Below are positions 18,633-27,179 of a stretch of 64,000 nt of DNA, in pieces. How positions within the stretch are numbered: the first letter of the stretch is position 1; every line of letters begins with the position of its first letter. The translations under genes were made by a program, and so were the position numbers. Source of the DNA: Aequorivita iocasae (GTDB lineage Bacteria; Bacteroidota; Bacteroidia; Flavobacteriales; Flavobacteriaceae); contig NZ_CP068439.1 of the NCBI RefSeq assembly GCF_016757735.1, forward strand, positions 1,178,001-1,242,000. The letters are read 5' to 3'. Below the pieces are notes generated by a model. The model made no database searches. It was given only the letters and a program-made list of their open reading frames with translations, and had not been told where the DNA came from.

Positions 18633-18721
18633 CCCCTCTCTTGCTCGGGCAATAATAAGCTCCAAAACGTAAGCAGAAAACAGAATTTTTATACATAGAG
18701 CACGAGTTTTTTATATTCTAG

Positions 18722-18912
18722 TTGCAACTTTTATAAATATTGCTTCCGATTTAACAAATATGCTCCCCGCTTTGTATATAATGGCGTCCGCATTAACAAA
18801 TCTTGCGTCCCGTCATTTATATTTTAGCCTCAGCTTTAATAAATATCCCTTCCTATTTAACAATTCTCACGTCCGCTTTAACAAATCTAATGTCCGTATT
18901 TATAATTTTAGC
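18722..18912. repeat. degenerate 21-bp tandem repeat array
   Basis: About nine units spaced 20-22 bases (18722, 18743, 18763, 18785, 18806, 18828, 18849, 18870, 18891), each around TCCGctTTaacAAATcttgcg. The T-C-C and T/A-rich core recur while other positions drift. Fills most of the 443-base gap before recA. An open frame over it (18760-18981) is a by-product of the 7-codon period. Confidence 0.75.
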
Positions 18913-19075
18913 TACCCATCAAAAATTTTAAAGATGTCTTGGTTCAAAAAGTCTTGGTTCTTGTTTCCATTTATTTGTTAACAAAAATACCTTCCCCCCA
19001 CATTTTACTTTTGCCCCAAGCACAAAGAAATAGTATCTTAGCTATTTAAAATTTCCATCATAAAACATACTGAAA

Positions 19076-20083
19076 ATGAGCACTGAAAAAGACGCAAAAC
19101 TAAAAGCATTAAAGCTTACTCTCGATAAACTAGACAAAACCTACGGCAAGGGAACCGTAATGAAAATGGGCGATAGCGCCGTGGAAGATGTGGATGTAAT
19201 TCCCACCGGTTCACTTGGTCTGGATGTTGCCCTCGGTGTGGGCGGTTACCCGAGAGGAAGAGTAATAGAAATATACGGCCCGGAATCTTCAGGTAAAACT
19301 ACATTAACGCTTCACGCAATGGCAGAGGCACAGAAAAAAGGAGGAATAGCAGCTTTTATTGATGCGGAACACGCTTTCGATCGTGGCTATGCTGAAAAGC
19401 TTGGGGTGGATATTGAAAACCTAATCATTTCGCAACCAGATAACGGTGAGCAAGCTTTGGAAATCGCTGATAATTTAATTAGAAGTGGCGCCATAGACAT
19501 TGTAATTATTGACTCCGTTGCGGCCTTGACCCCAAAAAGCGAAATAGAAGGCGAAATGGGCGACAGCAAAATGGGGCTACACGCACGATTGATGAGCCAG
19601 GCCTTGCGAAAACTTACAGGCTCCATTAGCAAAACAAAATGTACCGTAATCTTCATTAACCAATTGCGAGAAAAGATAGGCGTAATGTTCGGAAACCCAG
19701 AAACCACAACAGGTGGAAATGCATTGAAATTTTATGCTTCCGTACGCTTGGACATTCGCCGTTCCACACAAATTAAAGATACCGAAAGCAATGCAACGGG
19801 AAATAAAACTCGCGTAAAAGTGGTAAAAAACAAAGTAGCTCCACCTTTTAAACAAGTAGAGTTTGATATTATGTACGGCGAAGGAATCTCAAAAGTAGGT
19901 GAAATAATAGACCTCGGCGTTGATTTTGAAATCATTAAAAAAGCAGGTTCTTGGTTCAGTTATGACGATACTAAACTTGGGCAAGGCCGCGATGCTGTAA
20001 AAACACTTCTTTTGGACAATCCAGAATTAATGGAAGAGCTTGAAAAGAAAATAAAAGATGCTATTGCCGCAATAAACCAATAA
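19076..20083 (+). CDS. recA: recombinase RecA
   Basis: ATP-dependent strand-exchange protein and SOS co-protease. Walker [11 protein letters not shown] (about 68-77), Walker [16 protein letters not shown]2 region [17 protein letters not shown], and the C-terminal domain ending KDAIAAINQ. 335 residues, near the flavobacterial norm. A TACTTTTG -7-like box at 19006-19013 is the likely promoter half; I see no LexA-type operator. Confidence 0.97.
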   Translation: MSTEKDAKLKALKLTLDKLDKTYGKGTVMKMGDSAVEDVDVIPTGSLGLDVALGVGGYPRGRVIEIYGPESSGKTTLTLHAMAEAQKKGGIAAFIDAEHAFDRGYAEKLGVDIENLIISQPDNGEQALEIADNLIRSGAIDIVIIDSVAALTPKSEIEGEMGDSKMGLHARLMSQALRKLTGSISKTKCTVIFINQLREKIGVMFGNPETTTGGNALKFYASVRLDIRRSTQIKDTESNATGNKTRVKVVKNKVAPPFKQVEFDIMYGEGISKVGEIIDLGVDFEIIKKAGSWFSYDDTKLGQGRDAVKTLLLDNPELMEELEKKIKDAIAAINQ

Positions 20084-20211
20084 TCTTTCGGCAAACCACG
20101 CAACCCTTTTAATAATGTGGTATCTACAAAATGTAGGAGCCTTGATTATTACGGTTGCCCTCTACAATAAAGGAGGTATTTACAACGGAACAATAACTCA
20201 CGGTACCGCAT

Positions 20212-20751
20212 TTGACATTAGATAAGCTCATAGAATTATGCAAAAAGCAGGATGCAACGGCGCAGGGCGAAGTGTACAAACAGTATAACAGAATCCTTTT
20301 CGCCATTTGCCTTCGATATTCACCTAATTATACCGAGGCTGAAGACAATTTGCAAGATGCTTTTATAACTATTTTTAAAAAAGTTGAGCAGTATAATGGC
20401 AAAGGTTCTTTTGAAGGCTGGATGAAACGGGTTACCGTAAACACAGTTCTTCAAAAATACAGAAAACAGCGCACCTTTGAAATTGTTGATGAAGGACAGA
20501 TTGAGGATGAAGCGGAGTTAGAAATTGAAAGTGAGGAAATCCCATTGGATTTTCTGCTGAAAATTGTACAGGAACTGCCTGATAGATACCGATTGGTTTT
20601 CAGTATGTATGTAATGGACGGCTACCAGCATAAAGAGATAGCAGAGATGTTAGGAATCAGCGATGGAACGTCTAAATCAAACCTGGCCCGCGCCAGAATG
20701 ATTTTGAAAAATAAAATTGAAGAGTATAATGCTACAAATTATAACACTTAA
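20212..20751 (+). CDS. ECF RNA polymerase sigma factor
   Basis: 179 residues with sigma-2 (about 20-90; YNRILFAICLRYSPNYTEAE ... LQDAFITIFKK) and sigma-4 (about 115-170; YQHKEIAEMLGISDGTSKSN). No ATG fits; a TTG at 20212 gives the family-typical start TLDKLIELCKK. It is followed by a weak terminator and then a gene with one membrane helix and a beta-barrel, the common Bacteroidetes arrangement of sigma factor plus envelope-linked partner. Confidence 0.9.
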   Translation: MTLDKLIELCKKQDATAQGEVYKQYNRILFAICLRYSPNYTEAEDNLQDAFITIFKKVEQYNGKGSFEGWMKRVTVNTVLQKYRKQRTFEIVDEGQIEDEAELEIESEEIPLDFLLKIVQELPDRYRLVFSMYVMDGYQHKEIAEMLGISDGTSKSNLARARMILKNKIEEYNATNYNT

Positions 20752-20776
20752 AGCATTATGAATTGTTTAGATTGAA

Positions 20777-20810
20777 TAAAACTCCCCTGCTTATGGGTAG
20801 GGGTTTTTTA
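20777..20810 (+). terminator. terminator/attenuator between sigma factor and partner gene
   Basis: CCCCT/AGGGG stem with flanking A and T runs (20777-20810), 26 bases upstream of the next start. It may reduce rather than stop read-through into the partner gene. Confidence 0.7.
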
Positions 20811-20835
20811 AAAATTTCCCTTTTGAAGGGTAAGA

Positions 20836-22368
20836 ATGAAAGAAAAGAAAAACATAGACAACATTTTTAACGAAGGCTTCAAGAATTTTGAGGCCACTCC
20901 TTCGCCGCACGTTTGGGAAAACATTCAGGCAGAGCTCAAAAAGGATAAAAAGGAACGCAAGGTTATCCCATTATGGGTAAAACTTGGAGGTGTTGCTGCA
21001 TTACTTGCACTTTTGCTTACCGTGGGCAATTCACTTTACAACTCTTCTGATATTGTTACTCCCAAAATTACCGATGGGAATGTACAGCAAACGGAAAATC
21101 AATTACAAGAAAATAAACCTGAAATTAAAAAACGTGCTATAGATTCGCAAGTAGCTTCAGAAAACAAAACGCTTGATAATGAATCTACTGAAGGCCGCGA
21201 TTCTTCCAATAAAAATGCTTCAGAAACTAAAGTCGAAATAAAATCTTCAAATAAAGTTTTCAAAAACAATTCTGAAAAAAACAGCGAAACTGTAATTGCC
21301 TCCCAAAATTCCTCAAAAATAAAAGACAACGCAACGAAAGATCGGCTTGAAAAGAATACTTCTAAAAATGACTTGAACGAGGGCATAGCTACTTCAAAAA
21401 ATAATTCTGAAAAGAAAAGTATTGAAAACAGCGCTAAAGAAACAGATAAGGATATTATAGATAAGGGGAAAGTTTTTGATTCCAAAAAAGAAGCGGTCGT
21501 TGATGTGAACGAAAGTTTAGAAAAAAACTTGGTAAAAACAGAGGAAGAAATAACACAAGAGCTAAACAACAAAAAATCAATCTTTGACGCTATTGCGGAA
21601 AAGGACGAAGAAATTGTTTCTGAAAAGAAAAAGAAAGAAAAGCCAGAACATCGTTGGAATGTAGCCCCAAATGTAGCCCCCGTTTATTACAGCAGCCTTG
21701 GCAATGGTTCTTCCATAGATCCCTCTTTTGCTGATAACCCACAGGATGGAGATGTTAATATGAGTTATGGTCTGCAAGTAAGTTATGCAATAAGCAATCG
21801 ATTGAGTGTGCGTACTGGAGTCAACAATGTAGATTTGGGTTATAGCACCTCTGGCATTGAGGTTGGTACTGGGCCAGTGGCCGTGGCTTTGAGTTCAGTA
21901 GATTATGGTTCAAGACAAATAGTAGTTACCGCCGCAGATAAAGGCTCCTTTACAAGTGGAGCGCCTTCTAATGGATTTGGGAATGTTACACCAAAATCTA
22001 CAAAGGGTGACGCAAAGCTTATTCAAAATATAAATTATTATGAAGTCCCCGTAGAGCTCAAATATGCTGTTATTAATAGCAGGTTTGGTGTAAATTTGAT
22101 TGGTGGGGTAAGTACTTTGCTTTTAGGAAATAATGAAATTTCGGTGAAAGCTGATAACTTCAATAGTGTATTGGGGGAGGCTAATAATCTCTCCACAGTA
22201 AGTTTTTCAACTAACATCGGGCTGGGACTGGACTATAAACTGTCCAAAAAATTTACGTTTAATATTGAGCCAATGTTTAAATACCAGCTCAACCCTTATA
22301 CCGATTCATCTGTAAACTTCAACCCATATATCTTGGGCGTTTACAGTGGATTGAGTTTCAAGTTTTAG
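20836..22368 (+). CDS. single-span membrane protein with outer-membrane beta-barrel domain (sigma partner)
   Basis: 510 residues in three parts. The N-terminal cytosolic segment FNEGFKNFEATPSPHVWENI (about 12-31) and one membrane helix (VAALLALLLTVGNSLY, about 54-70) look like a Bacteroidetes anti-sigma region. A Ser/Lys/Glu/Asn-rich low-complexity linker runs about 80-270. The C-terminal half (NVAPVYYSSLGNGSSIDP ... GVYSGLSFKF) is an outer-membrane-type beta-barrel. Directly behind the ECF sigma gene, so probably its regulator or effector. The fusion of both membrane topologies is typical for the phylum but mechanistically unexplained. Confidence 0.8.
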   Translation: MKEKKNIDNIFNEGFKNFEATPSPHVWENIQAELKKDKKERKVIPLWVKLGGVAALLALLLTVGNSLYNSSDIVTPKITDGNVQQTENQLQENKPEIKKRAIDSQVASENKTLDNESTEGRDSSNKNASETKVEIKSSNKVFKNNSEKNSETVIASQNSSKIKDNATKDRLEKNTSKNDLNEGIATSKNNSEKKSIENSAKETDKDIIDKGKVFDSKKEAVVDVNESLEKNLVKTEEEITQELNNKKSIFDAIAEKDEEIVSEKKKKEKPEHRWNVAPNVAPVYYSSLGNGSSIDPSFADNPQDGDVNMSYGLQVSYAISNRLSVRTGVNNVDLGYSTSGIEVGTGPVAVALSSVDYGSRQIVVTAADKGSFTSGAPSNGFGNVTPKSTKGDAKLIQNINYYEVPVELKYAVINSRFGVNLIGGVSTLLLGNNEISVKADNFNSVLGEANNLSTVSFSTNIGLGLDYKLSKKFTFNIEPMFKYQLNPYTDSSVNFNPYILGVYSGLSFKF

Positions 22369-22412
22369 GTTAGTTTTTAGTTGGATGTGTTTGATATACT
22401 TCAAACAAAAAT

Positions 22413-22446
22413 GAAAAACCGTTCTGCGCCATAGGACGGTTTTTTA
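22413..22446. terminator. bidirectional terminator
   Basis: AAAAACCGT (22414-22422) pairs with ACGGTTTTT (22436-22444); serves the convergent beta-barrel and acyltransferase genes. Confidence 0.9.
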
Positions 22447-22453
22447 TTGGAGA

Positions 22454-23197
22454 TTATACAGTTGGATTAATCAATTCATTTAAAATTACCTTTCGTGCTT
22501 CGTTTTTCAATTCTTTTCTATTTTCCAAAGTCATGCTTGTGGTGGGGATCAGCTTATGGACTTTGACCCGCATCTTGCCTGGGCCACCCTTGAAAAAGGA
22601 ATACGGAAATCGTTTTTTATTGTCGTGAAAGGTCATAGGTGCAATAGGAATTTGATGCTCAATGGAAAGCCTGAAAGCGCCGTCCTTAAATTCATCCAAC
22701 AGCAGTGAAAGATCATCCGGCACGCCGCCTTCCGGAAAAATACATACACTCAAACCTTCATTGAGACGTATTTCCGCTCTTCGGAAAGCCTCTACCCGGC
22801 TTTTCGTGTTTCCACGATCCACCAAAATACAGGTGCGTTTGTAAATATATCCGAACAGTGGAATCTTTGCCAATTCCTTTTTTCCTACAAAAACAAATGG
22901 ATTTTTTGTTGCGTAAAACATCAGCATAATATCGGTCATAGAGGTGTGGTTGGCAACAAACATGTAGCTTTTGCCCTTTTTATAAGCTATTTCGCGCTTT
23001 ATGATAGGGTAACAGCCTATGCCGTAAATGATAAATGCAGACCAAGTTCGTGCAACCTTAAAGAAAAAAGGGTACCAGGAATACTTTAAAATGCTAATAA
23101 CGAGAAAGGGAAAAAGTAAAATTGTAGCCAATGCTATAACCAAATAGAACCAAATACGGTAAAATGCCGCAAATATTTGTTTTAGTAATTTCATCAA
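22454..23197 (-). CDS. 1-acyl-sn-glycerol-3-phosphate acyltransferase family protein
   Basis: 247 residues of the PlsC family: catalytic NHTSMTD (HX4D, about 82-88) and the glycerol-phosphate-binding FPEGGVPDD (about 152-160). An N-terminal membrane segment (FYLVIALATILLFPFLVISI, about 17-36) places it at the inner membrane. Probably lysophosphatidic acid acylation; exact acceptor not determinable. Divergent from trpS. Confidence 0.9.
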   Translation of the reverse strand: MMKLLKQIFAAFYRIWFYLVIALATILLFPFLVISILKYSWYPFFFKVARTWSAFIIYGIGCYPIIKREIAYKKGKSYMFVANHTSMTDIMLMFYATKNPFVFVGKKELAKIPLFGYIYKRTCILVDRGNTKSRVEAFRRAEIRLNEGLSVCIFPEGGVPDDLSLLLDEFKDGAFRLSIEHQIPIAPMTFHDNKKRFPYSFFKGGPGKMRVKVHKLIPTTSMTLENRKELKNEARKVILNELINPTV

Positions 23198-23270
23198 GAT
23201 TCAAAAGTACTAATTTGAATGATGGGAATAAATCAAAAAAAGTACCTTTGCAAAAATTTTTTTAATCACC

Positions 23271-24239
23271 ATGTCTAGAATACTCACAGGAATACAAAGT
23301 ACAGGCACACCCCATCTCGGAAATCTTTTGGGAGCAATAGTTCCTGCCATTGAAATGGCCAACGATCCTAATAACGATTCTTTTCTTTTTATTGCAGATA
23401 TGCACTCGTTGACGCAGATTAAAAATGCAGATACCCTTCGTGCAAACACTTACAGTGTAGCCGCAACCTGGTTGGCTTTTGGGTTGGATATTAACCGTGC
23501 GGTTTTTTACCGCCAAAGCGATGTGCCGCAAACTACCGAGCTTTCCTGGTATTTAAGCTGTTTTTTTCCGTTTCAAAGGTTAACGTTGGCCCATTCCTTT
23601 AAAGATAAGGCAGACCGTTTGGAAGACGTGAATGCAGGACTTTTTACCTATCCAATGCTAATGGCAGCCGATATATTACTGTACGATGCCGAAATTGTTC
23701 CCGTGGGGAAGGACCAAATGCAGCATATTGAAATAACCCGTGACGTGGCTTCACGTTTTCACGCACAGATGGGTGAGACCTTTGTGATGCCCGCTGGAAA
23801 AGTGCAAGAGGAAACAATGTATATTCCTGGAACAGACGGCACCAAAATGAGCAAGTCCAAAGGCAATATTATCAATATATTTCTGGATGATAAAAAACTG
23901 CGGAAGCAGATCATGGGCATTGAGACGGATAGTACACCACTGGAAGATCCTAAAAATCCTGATACTTGTAATGTATTTGCGCTTTATAAAATTTTGGGCA
24001 CAAAAGAAGAAGTTGGCCAAATGCGAAAAAACTACGAGGCTGGAAACTATGGTTACGGCCACGCAAAGCAAGCCTTGTTTGAATTGATAACCGAAAAATT
24101 TTCGGAAGAACGAATTCGCTATAATTATTTTATGGAAAACCTTACTGAAATTGATGCCGCATTGGCAACTGGTGCTGAAAAAGCCCGAAAAGTTGCAGAT
24201 GGGGTTTTAAAAAGGGTTCGGGATAAAGTAGGATATTAA
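23271..24239 (+). CDS. trpS: tryptophanyl-tRNA synthetase
   Basis: Class I synthetase, 322 residues. The HIGH-like motif is TPHLGNLLG (11-19) and the KMSKS loop is GTKMSKSKGN (about 190-199). Normal length for bacterial TrpRS. A TACCTTTG -7-like box ends 20 bases before the ATG. It ends overlapping the convergent dprA stop by four bases. Confidence 0.96.
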   Translation: MSRILTGIQSTGTPHLGNLLGAIVPAIEMANDPNNDSFLFIADMHSLTQIKNADTLRANTYSVAATWLAFGLDINRAVFYRQSDVPQTTELSWYLSCFFPFQRLTLAHSFKDKADRLEDVNAGLFTYPMLMAADILLYDAEIVPVGKDQMQHIEITRDVASRFHAQMGETFVMPAGKVQEETMYIPGTDGTKMSKSKGNIINIFLDDKKLRKQIMGIETDSTPLEDPKNPDTCNVFALYKILGTKEEVGQMRKNYEAGNYGYGHAKQALFELITEKFSEERIRYNYFMENLTEIDAALATGAEKARKVADGVLKRVRDKVGY

Positions 24240-25339
24240 ACCAATTGAAACAATTTCCCAGGCAACGGGCGAACAACTCCTTTCAGTTCCATATTCATCA
24301 AAACGCTTGCAGTTTTATAAGCTGGAATTTTACATTCCAAAGCAATTATATCTAAAAGTTCTTTTTCCTTTTCCTTTAAATAACGGAAGACTACTTTTTC
24401 ATCTTCGTCCAATTCTACAAAAAGTTGGGTCTGTTTGGGTTTTTGGACTTTCTCCAATTCCCAGCCCAACATATAAATTATATCTGCAGCACTGGTGAGC
24501 AATTGGGCCTTTTGTTGTTTTATCAAATTATTGCAACCCCGACTTTGGTTGTCTGTGGCTCTTCCGGGAACTGCAAAGACTTCACGGTTGTATGAATTTG
24601 CAATGTCTGCCGTTACCAAACTTCCCCCTCTTTCGGCAGATTCAATAACAATTGTTGCCTCGGAAAGCCCAGCGATGATTCGGTTGCGTTTTAAAAAATT
24701 GTTTCTATCAAAGGCATCACTGCTCCAAAACTCAGTAATCAATCCGCCATTGCTTTCAATTTCCTGAATATATTTTTTGTGGGTTTTTGGATATATTTGA
24801 TTAAGTCCGTGAGCCAAACAGGCTATGGTTTGCAGTTTGTTGTCGATTGCTGCCTTGTGCGCACAGATGTCAACCCCGTAAGCTAAGCCTGAAACAATTA
24901 CGGGGTTTAGGGGTGCAATTTCTTCAATTAAATTTTCGCAAAAAGCGTTGCCATAACTGGTAATTTTTCGGGTGCCAACGATGCTTATTATTTTCTTTCC
25001 TGCCAAATCTATATTTCCGCTGTGAAAGAAAAGTATGGGTCCATCCAAACAATGCTTTAATTTTTCGGGATAATCTTTGTCTTTGAAATAACAAAATTGA
25101 ATATTATTTTGTTCAATAAACTGAAGTTCTTCATCTGCTTCCTCCAACTGTTTATTTAGATTGATATCCTTTAGACGCAAAAGACCGATGCCGTCAATTT
25201 TGGCAAGGTTGCTTTTTTTCTCCTTGAAAATTGCTTCCGCAGCGCCCATTTTCCGCAGTAATTTTTTCGCTGAAATATCACCCAGATTTGGAATGCGCTG
25301 CAAAGCAAGCGTATAGCGTAATTCGTTTTTCGAAAGCAT
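24236..25339 (-). CDS. dprA: DNA-processing protein DprA
   Basis: Loads RecA on incoming single strands in natural transformation. 367 residues: N-terminal HhH-like region (NLGDISAKKLLRKMG), Rossmann-like domain with SIVGTRKITSYG, VSGLAYGVD and RNRIIAGLS, and a C-terminal winged helix (ALECKIPAYKTASVLMNMEL). All parts intact, so the cell probably can take up DNA. Confidence 0.95.
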   Translation of the reverse strand: MLSKNELRYTLALQRIPNLGDISAKKLLRKMGAAEAIFKEKKSNLAKIDGIGLLRLKDINLNKQLEEADEELQFIEQNNIQFCYFKDKDYPEKLKHCLDGPILFFHSGNIDLAGKKIISIVGTRKITSYGNAFCENLIEEIAPLNPVIVSGLAYGVDICAHKAAIDNKLQTIACLAHGLNQIYPKTHKKYIQEIESNGGLITEFWSSDAFDRNNFLKRNRIIAGLSEATIVIESAERGGSLVTADIANSYNREVFAVPGRATDNQSRGCNNLIKQQKAQLLTSAADIIYMLGWELEKVQKPKQTQLFVELDEDEKVVFRYLKEKEKELLDIIALECKIPAYKTASVLMNMELKGVVRPLPGKLFQLV

Positions 25340-25415
25340 GGTTTAGAAATTAAAAACGGGGGAGATTTTAAAAATACGAAATTTTTAAGTTGTTAATAAA
25401 TTACCAAAGCAAAAA

Positions 25416-25445
25416 TTGGATTACCCTCAAAAAAAGCTAATTTTG
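25416..25445 (+). promoter_or_regulatory. complete Bacteroidetes promoter (TTG-N19-TAATTTTG)
   Basis: TTG at 25416-25418, 19 bases, then TAATTTTG at 25438-25445, matching the -33/-7 consensus. The ATG of the next gene is at 25451, only 5 bases after the -7 box, so the transcript would be leaderless or nearly so. Confidence 0.75.
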
Positions 25446-25450
25446 TTTAT

Positions 25451-26389
25451 ATGCAACTTACAACCTACATAGCCGACCTGCTTTACCGATACGAATGTGT
25501 TATTGTTCCTGGGTTTGGGGCGTTTTTAACCCGCTATAAATCTGCCCAGATTGATGATGCTACAAATACGTTTCATCCTCCTTCCAAAATTGTTTCGTTC
25601 AACAAACAATTGCAGGCGAACGATGGTCTGTTTGCCAATTATGTTGCTTCTGTAGAAAAATGCAGTTACGAAACTGCATTGCAAAGAATTCGGAATTTTA
25701 CAGCTGAAATTTCAATGGCGCTTTCAGAAGGAAAAACCATTTCTTTTAAAAATATAGGAACGTTTTCCTTGAACGAAGAAAAATCCCTTCAGTTTGAACC
25801 ATTACCGCAACAGAATTTCAGCACTTCCGCTTTTGGTCTATCATCTTTTGTCTCGCCACAAATAAGTCGCGAAGTTTACAAGGAAACTGTGGATGCTTTT
25901 GAAGAAAAGGCACCGATACACTTTACGCCCGAAGGAAGGGAAGTCAAACCTTACCTTAAATATGCCGCTATTGCAGTTTTAGCTATATCAGCAATAGGTT
26001 TTGGAAGTTTAAAGCTTTATGAAAATCAGGTTCAAAAATTCAACTATGCGGAAAGGGAAAAGGCTAATAGCTTAGTTGAAAACCAAATACAGGAGGCAAC
26101 ATTTGTAATTGAAAATCCCCTGCCGGTGGTGAACCTACAAGTTCCAAAACATACCGGATTGTACCATATTGTTGCTGGAGCCTACCGCATGGAAGAAAAT
26201 GCTGAAAAGAAGGTTTCACAATTGCGCGAAAAGGGCTATTCTCCTTTAAAAATGGAGGTTAATAGATACGGGCTTCATCAAGTTCTTTATGCAAGTTTTA
26301 ATGATAAGTTAGAAGCACAGCGAAAACTTTATGAAATTCAGAAATCTGAAAATCCGGATGCTTGGCTATTAGTTCAGGAAATTCATTAA
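25451..26389 (+). CDS. HU/CCDC81-like and SPOR domain membrane protein
   Basis: 312 residues. The N-terminal ~130 residues (YIADLLYRYECVIVPGFGAF) fit the CCDC81/HU-like domain of Bacteroidetes SPOR proteins. One membrane helix (about 174-190), then a periplasmic SPOR domain (GLYHIVAGAYRMEENAEKKV to the end) that binds denuded peptidoglycan. A DNA/chromosome-to-septum link has been proposed for such proteins; here it is inference. Strong promoter upstream. Confidence 0.88.
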   Translation: MQLTTYIADLLYRYECVIVPGFGAFLTRYKSAQIDDATNTFHPPSKIVSFNKQLQANDGLFANYVASVEKCSYETALQRIRNFTAEISMALSEGKTISFKNIGTFSLNEEKSLQFEPLPQQNFSTSAFGLSSFVSPQISREVYKETVDAFEEKAPIHFTPEGREVKPYLKYAAIAVLAISAIGFGSLKLYENQVQKFNYAEREKANSLVENQIQEATFVIENPLPVVNLQVPKHTGLYHIVAGAYRMEENAEKKVSQLREKGYSPLKMEVNRYGLHQVLYASFNDKLEAQRKLYEIQKSENPDAWLLVQEIH

Positions 26390-26475
26390 AATTTCTTCCA
26401 CATCCCTTTTTTTCTTTCCTCATTTTTCACTCCCCATTGTTTGGAACTTAGGTATCTTTGCAAAAATTTTTACAG

Positions 26476-26985
26476 ATGCAATCTAAGACACCGCAACAAT
26501 CTTTAACCGTTTATACAGATATGGTATTGCCCAGCGAAACAAATCCTATTGGGAATATGTTTGGGGGTGAATTGCTGGCAAGGATGGACCGTGCCGCAAG
26601 CATTGCTGCTCGTCGCCATAGCCGTAGAATTGTAGTTACTGCATCTGTAAACCACGTGGCGTTCAATAAAATGATCCCCTTGGGGAGTGTTGTAACAGTT
26701 GAAGCAAAGGTTTCCAGGGCTTTTAGCAGTTCCATGGAAGTTTATATGGATGTTTTTATTGAAGACCGTGAAAGTGGCGAAAGAAGCCTTTCAAACGAAG
26801 CTATTTACACGTTTGTAGCTGTGGATGAAATGGGCAATCCTGTTCGGGTTCCAGAGCTTGTTCCCGAGACAGAACTGGAAAAAAAACGTTTTGAGGCGGC
26901 CCTTCGCCGAAAACAATTGAGCCTTGTACTTGCAGGAAAAATGAAACCAAAAGATGCTACAGAGTTGAAGGCACTATTTCAATAA
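26476..26985 (+). CDS. acyl-CoA thioesterase (hotdog, BACH-like)
   Basis: 169 residues from the ATG at 26476; an upstream TTG at 26458 lies inside the -7 box TATCTTTG (26453-26460), so it is not the start. Hotdog motif NPIGNMFGGELLARMD with catalytic Asn/Asp region and VNHVAFNKMIPLGS. Hydrolyses long-chain acyl-CoA in the cytosol; chain preference not visible. Confidence 0.9.
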   Translation: MQSKTPQQSLTVYTDMVLPSETNPIGNMFGGELLARMDRAASIAARRHSRRIVVTASVNHVAFNKMIPLGSVVTVEAKVSRAFSSSMEVYMDVFIEDRESGERSLSNEAIYTFVAVDEMGNPVRVPELVPETELEKKRFEAALRRKQLSLVLAGKMKPKDATELKALFQ

Positions 26986-27179
26986 TTAATATATCATTTC
27001 ATAAACCATTGATTGTGTTGATTTTTCGCTGGAATGATTTTATGTTAAAATGTAATATTTTCCCCAATTCATGATTATTTTAAAGTAGGTATTAAATATA
27101 TTTGGAAACATTTCTTGAAAAATTCTCAGAAATTTTTGAAAAAAGATGCATCTAAATATATGTTCAAATCTATCAAATC

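Noticed and set aside
18760-18981. 73-codon open frame upstream of recA
   Set aside because: Product of the 21-bp (7-codon) repeat period; no protein character.
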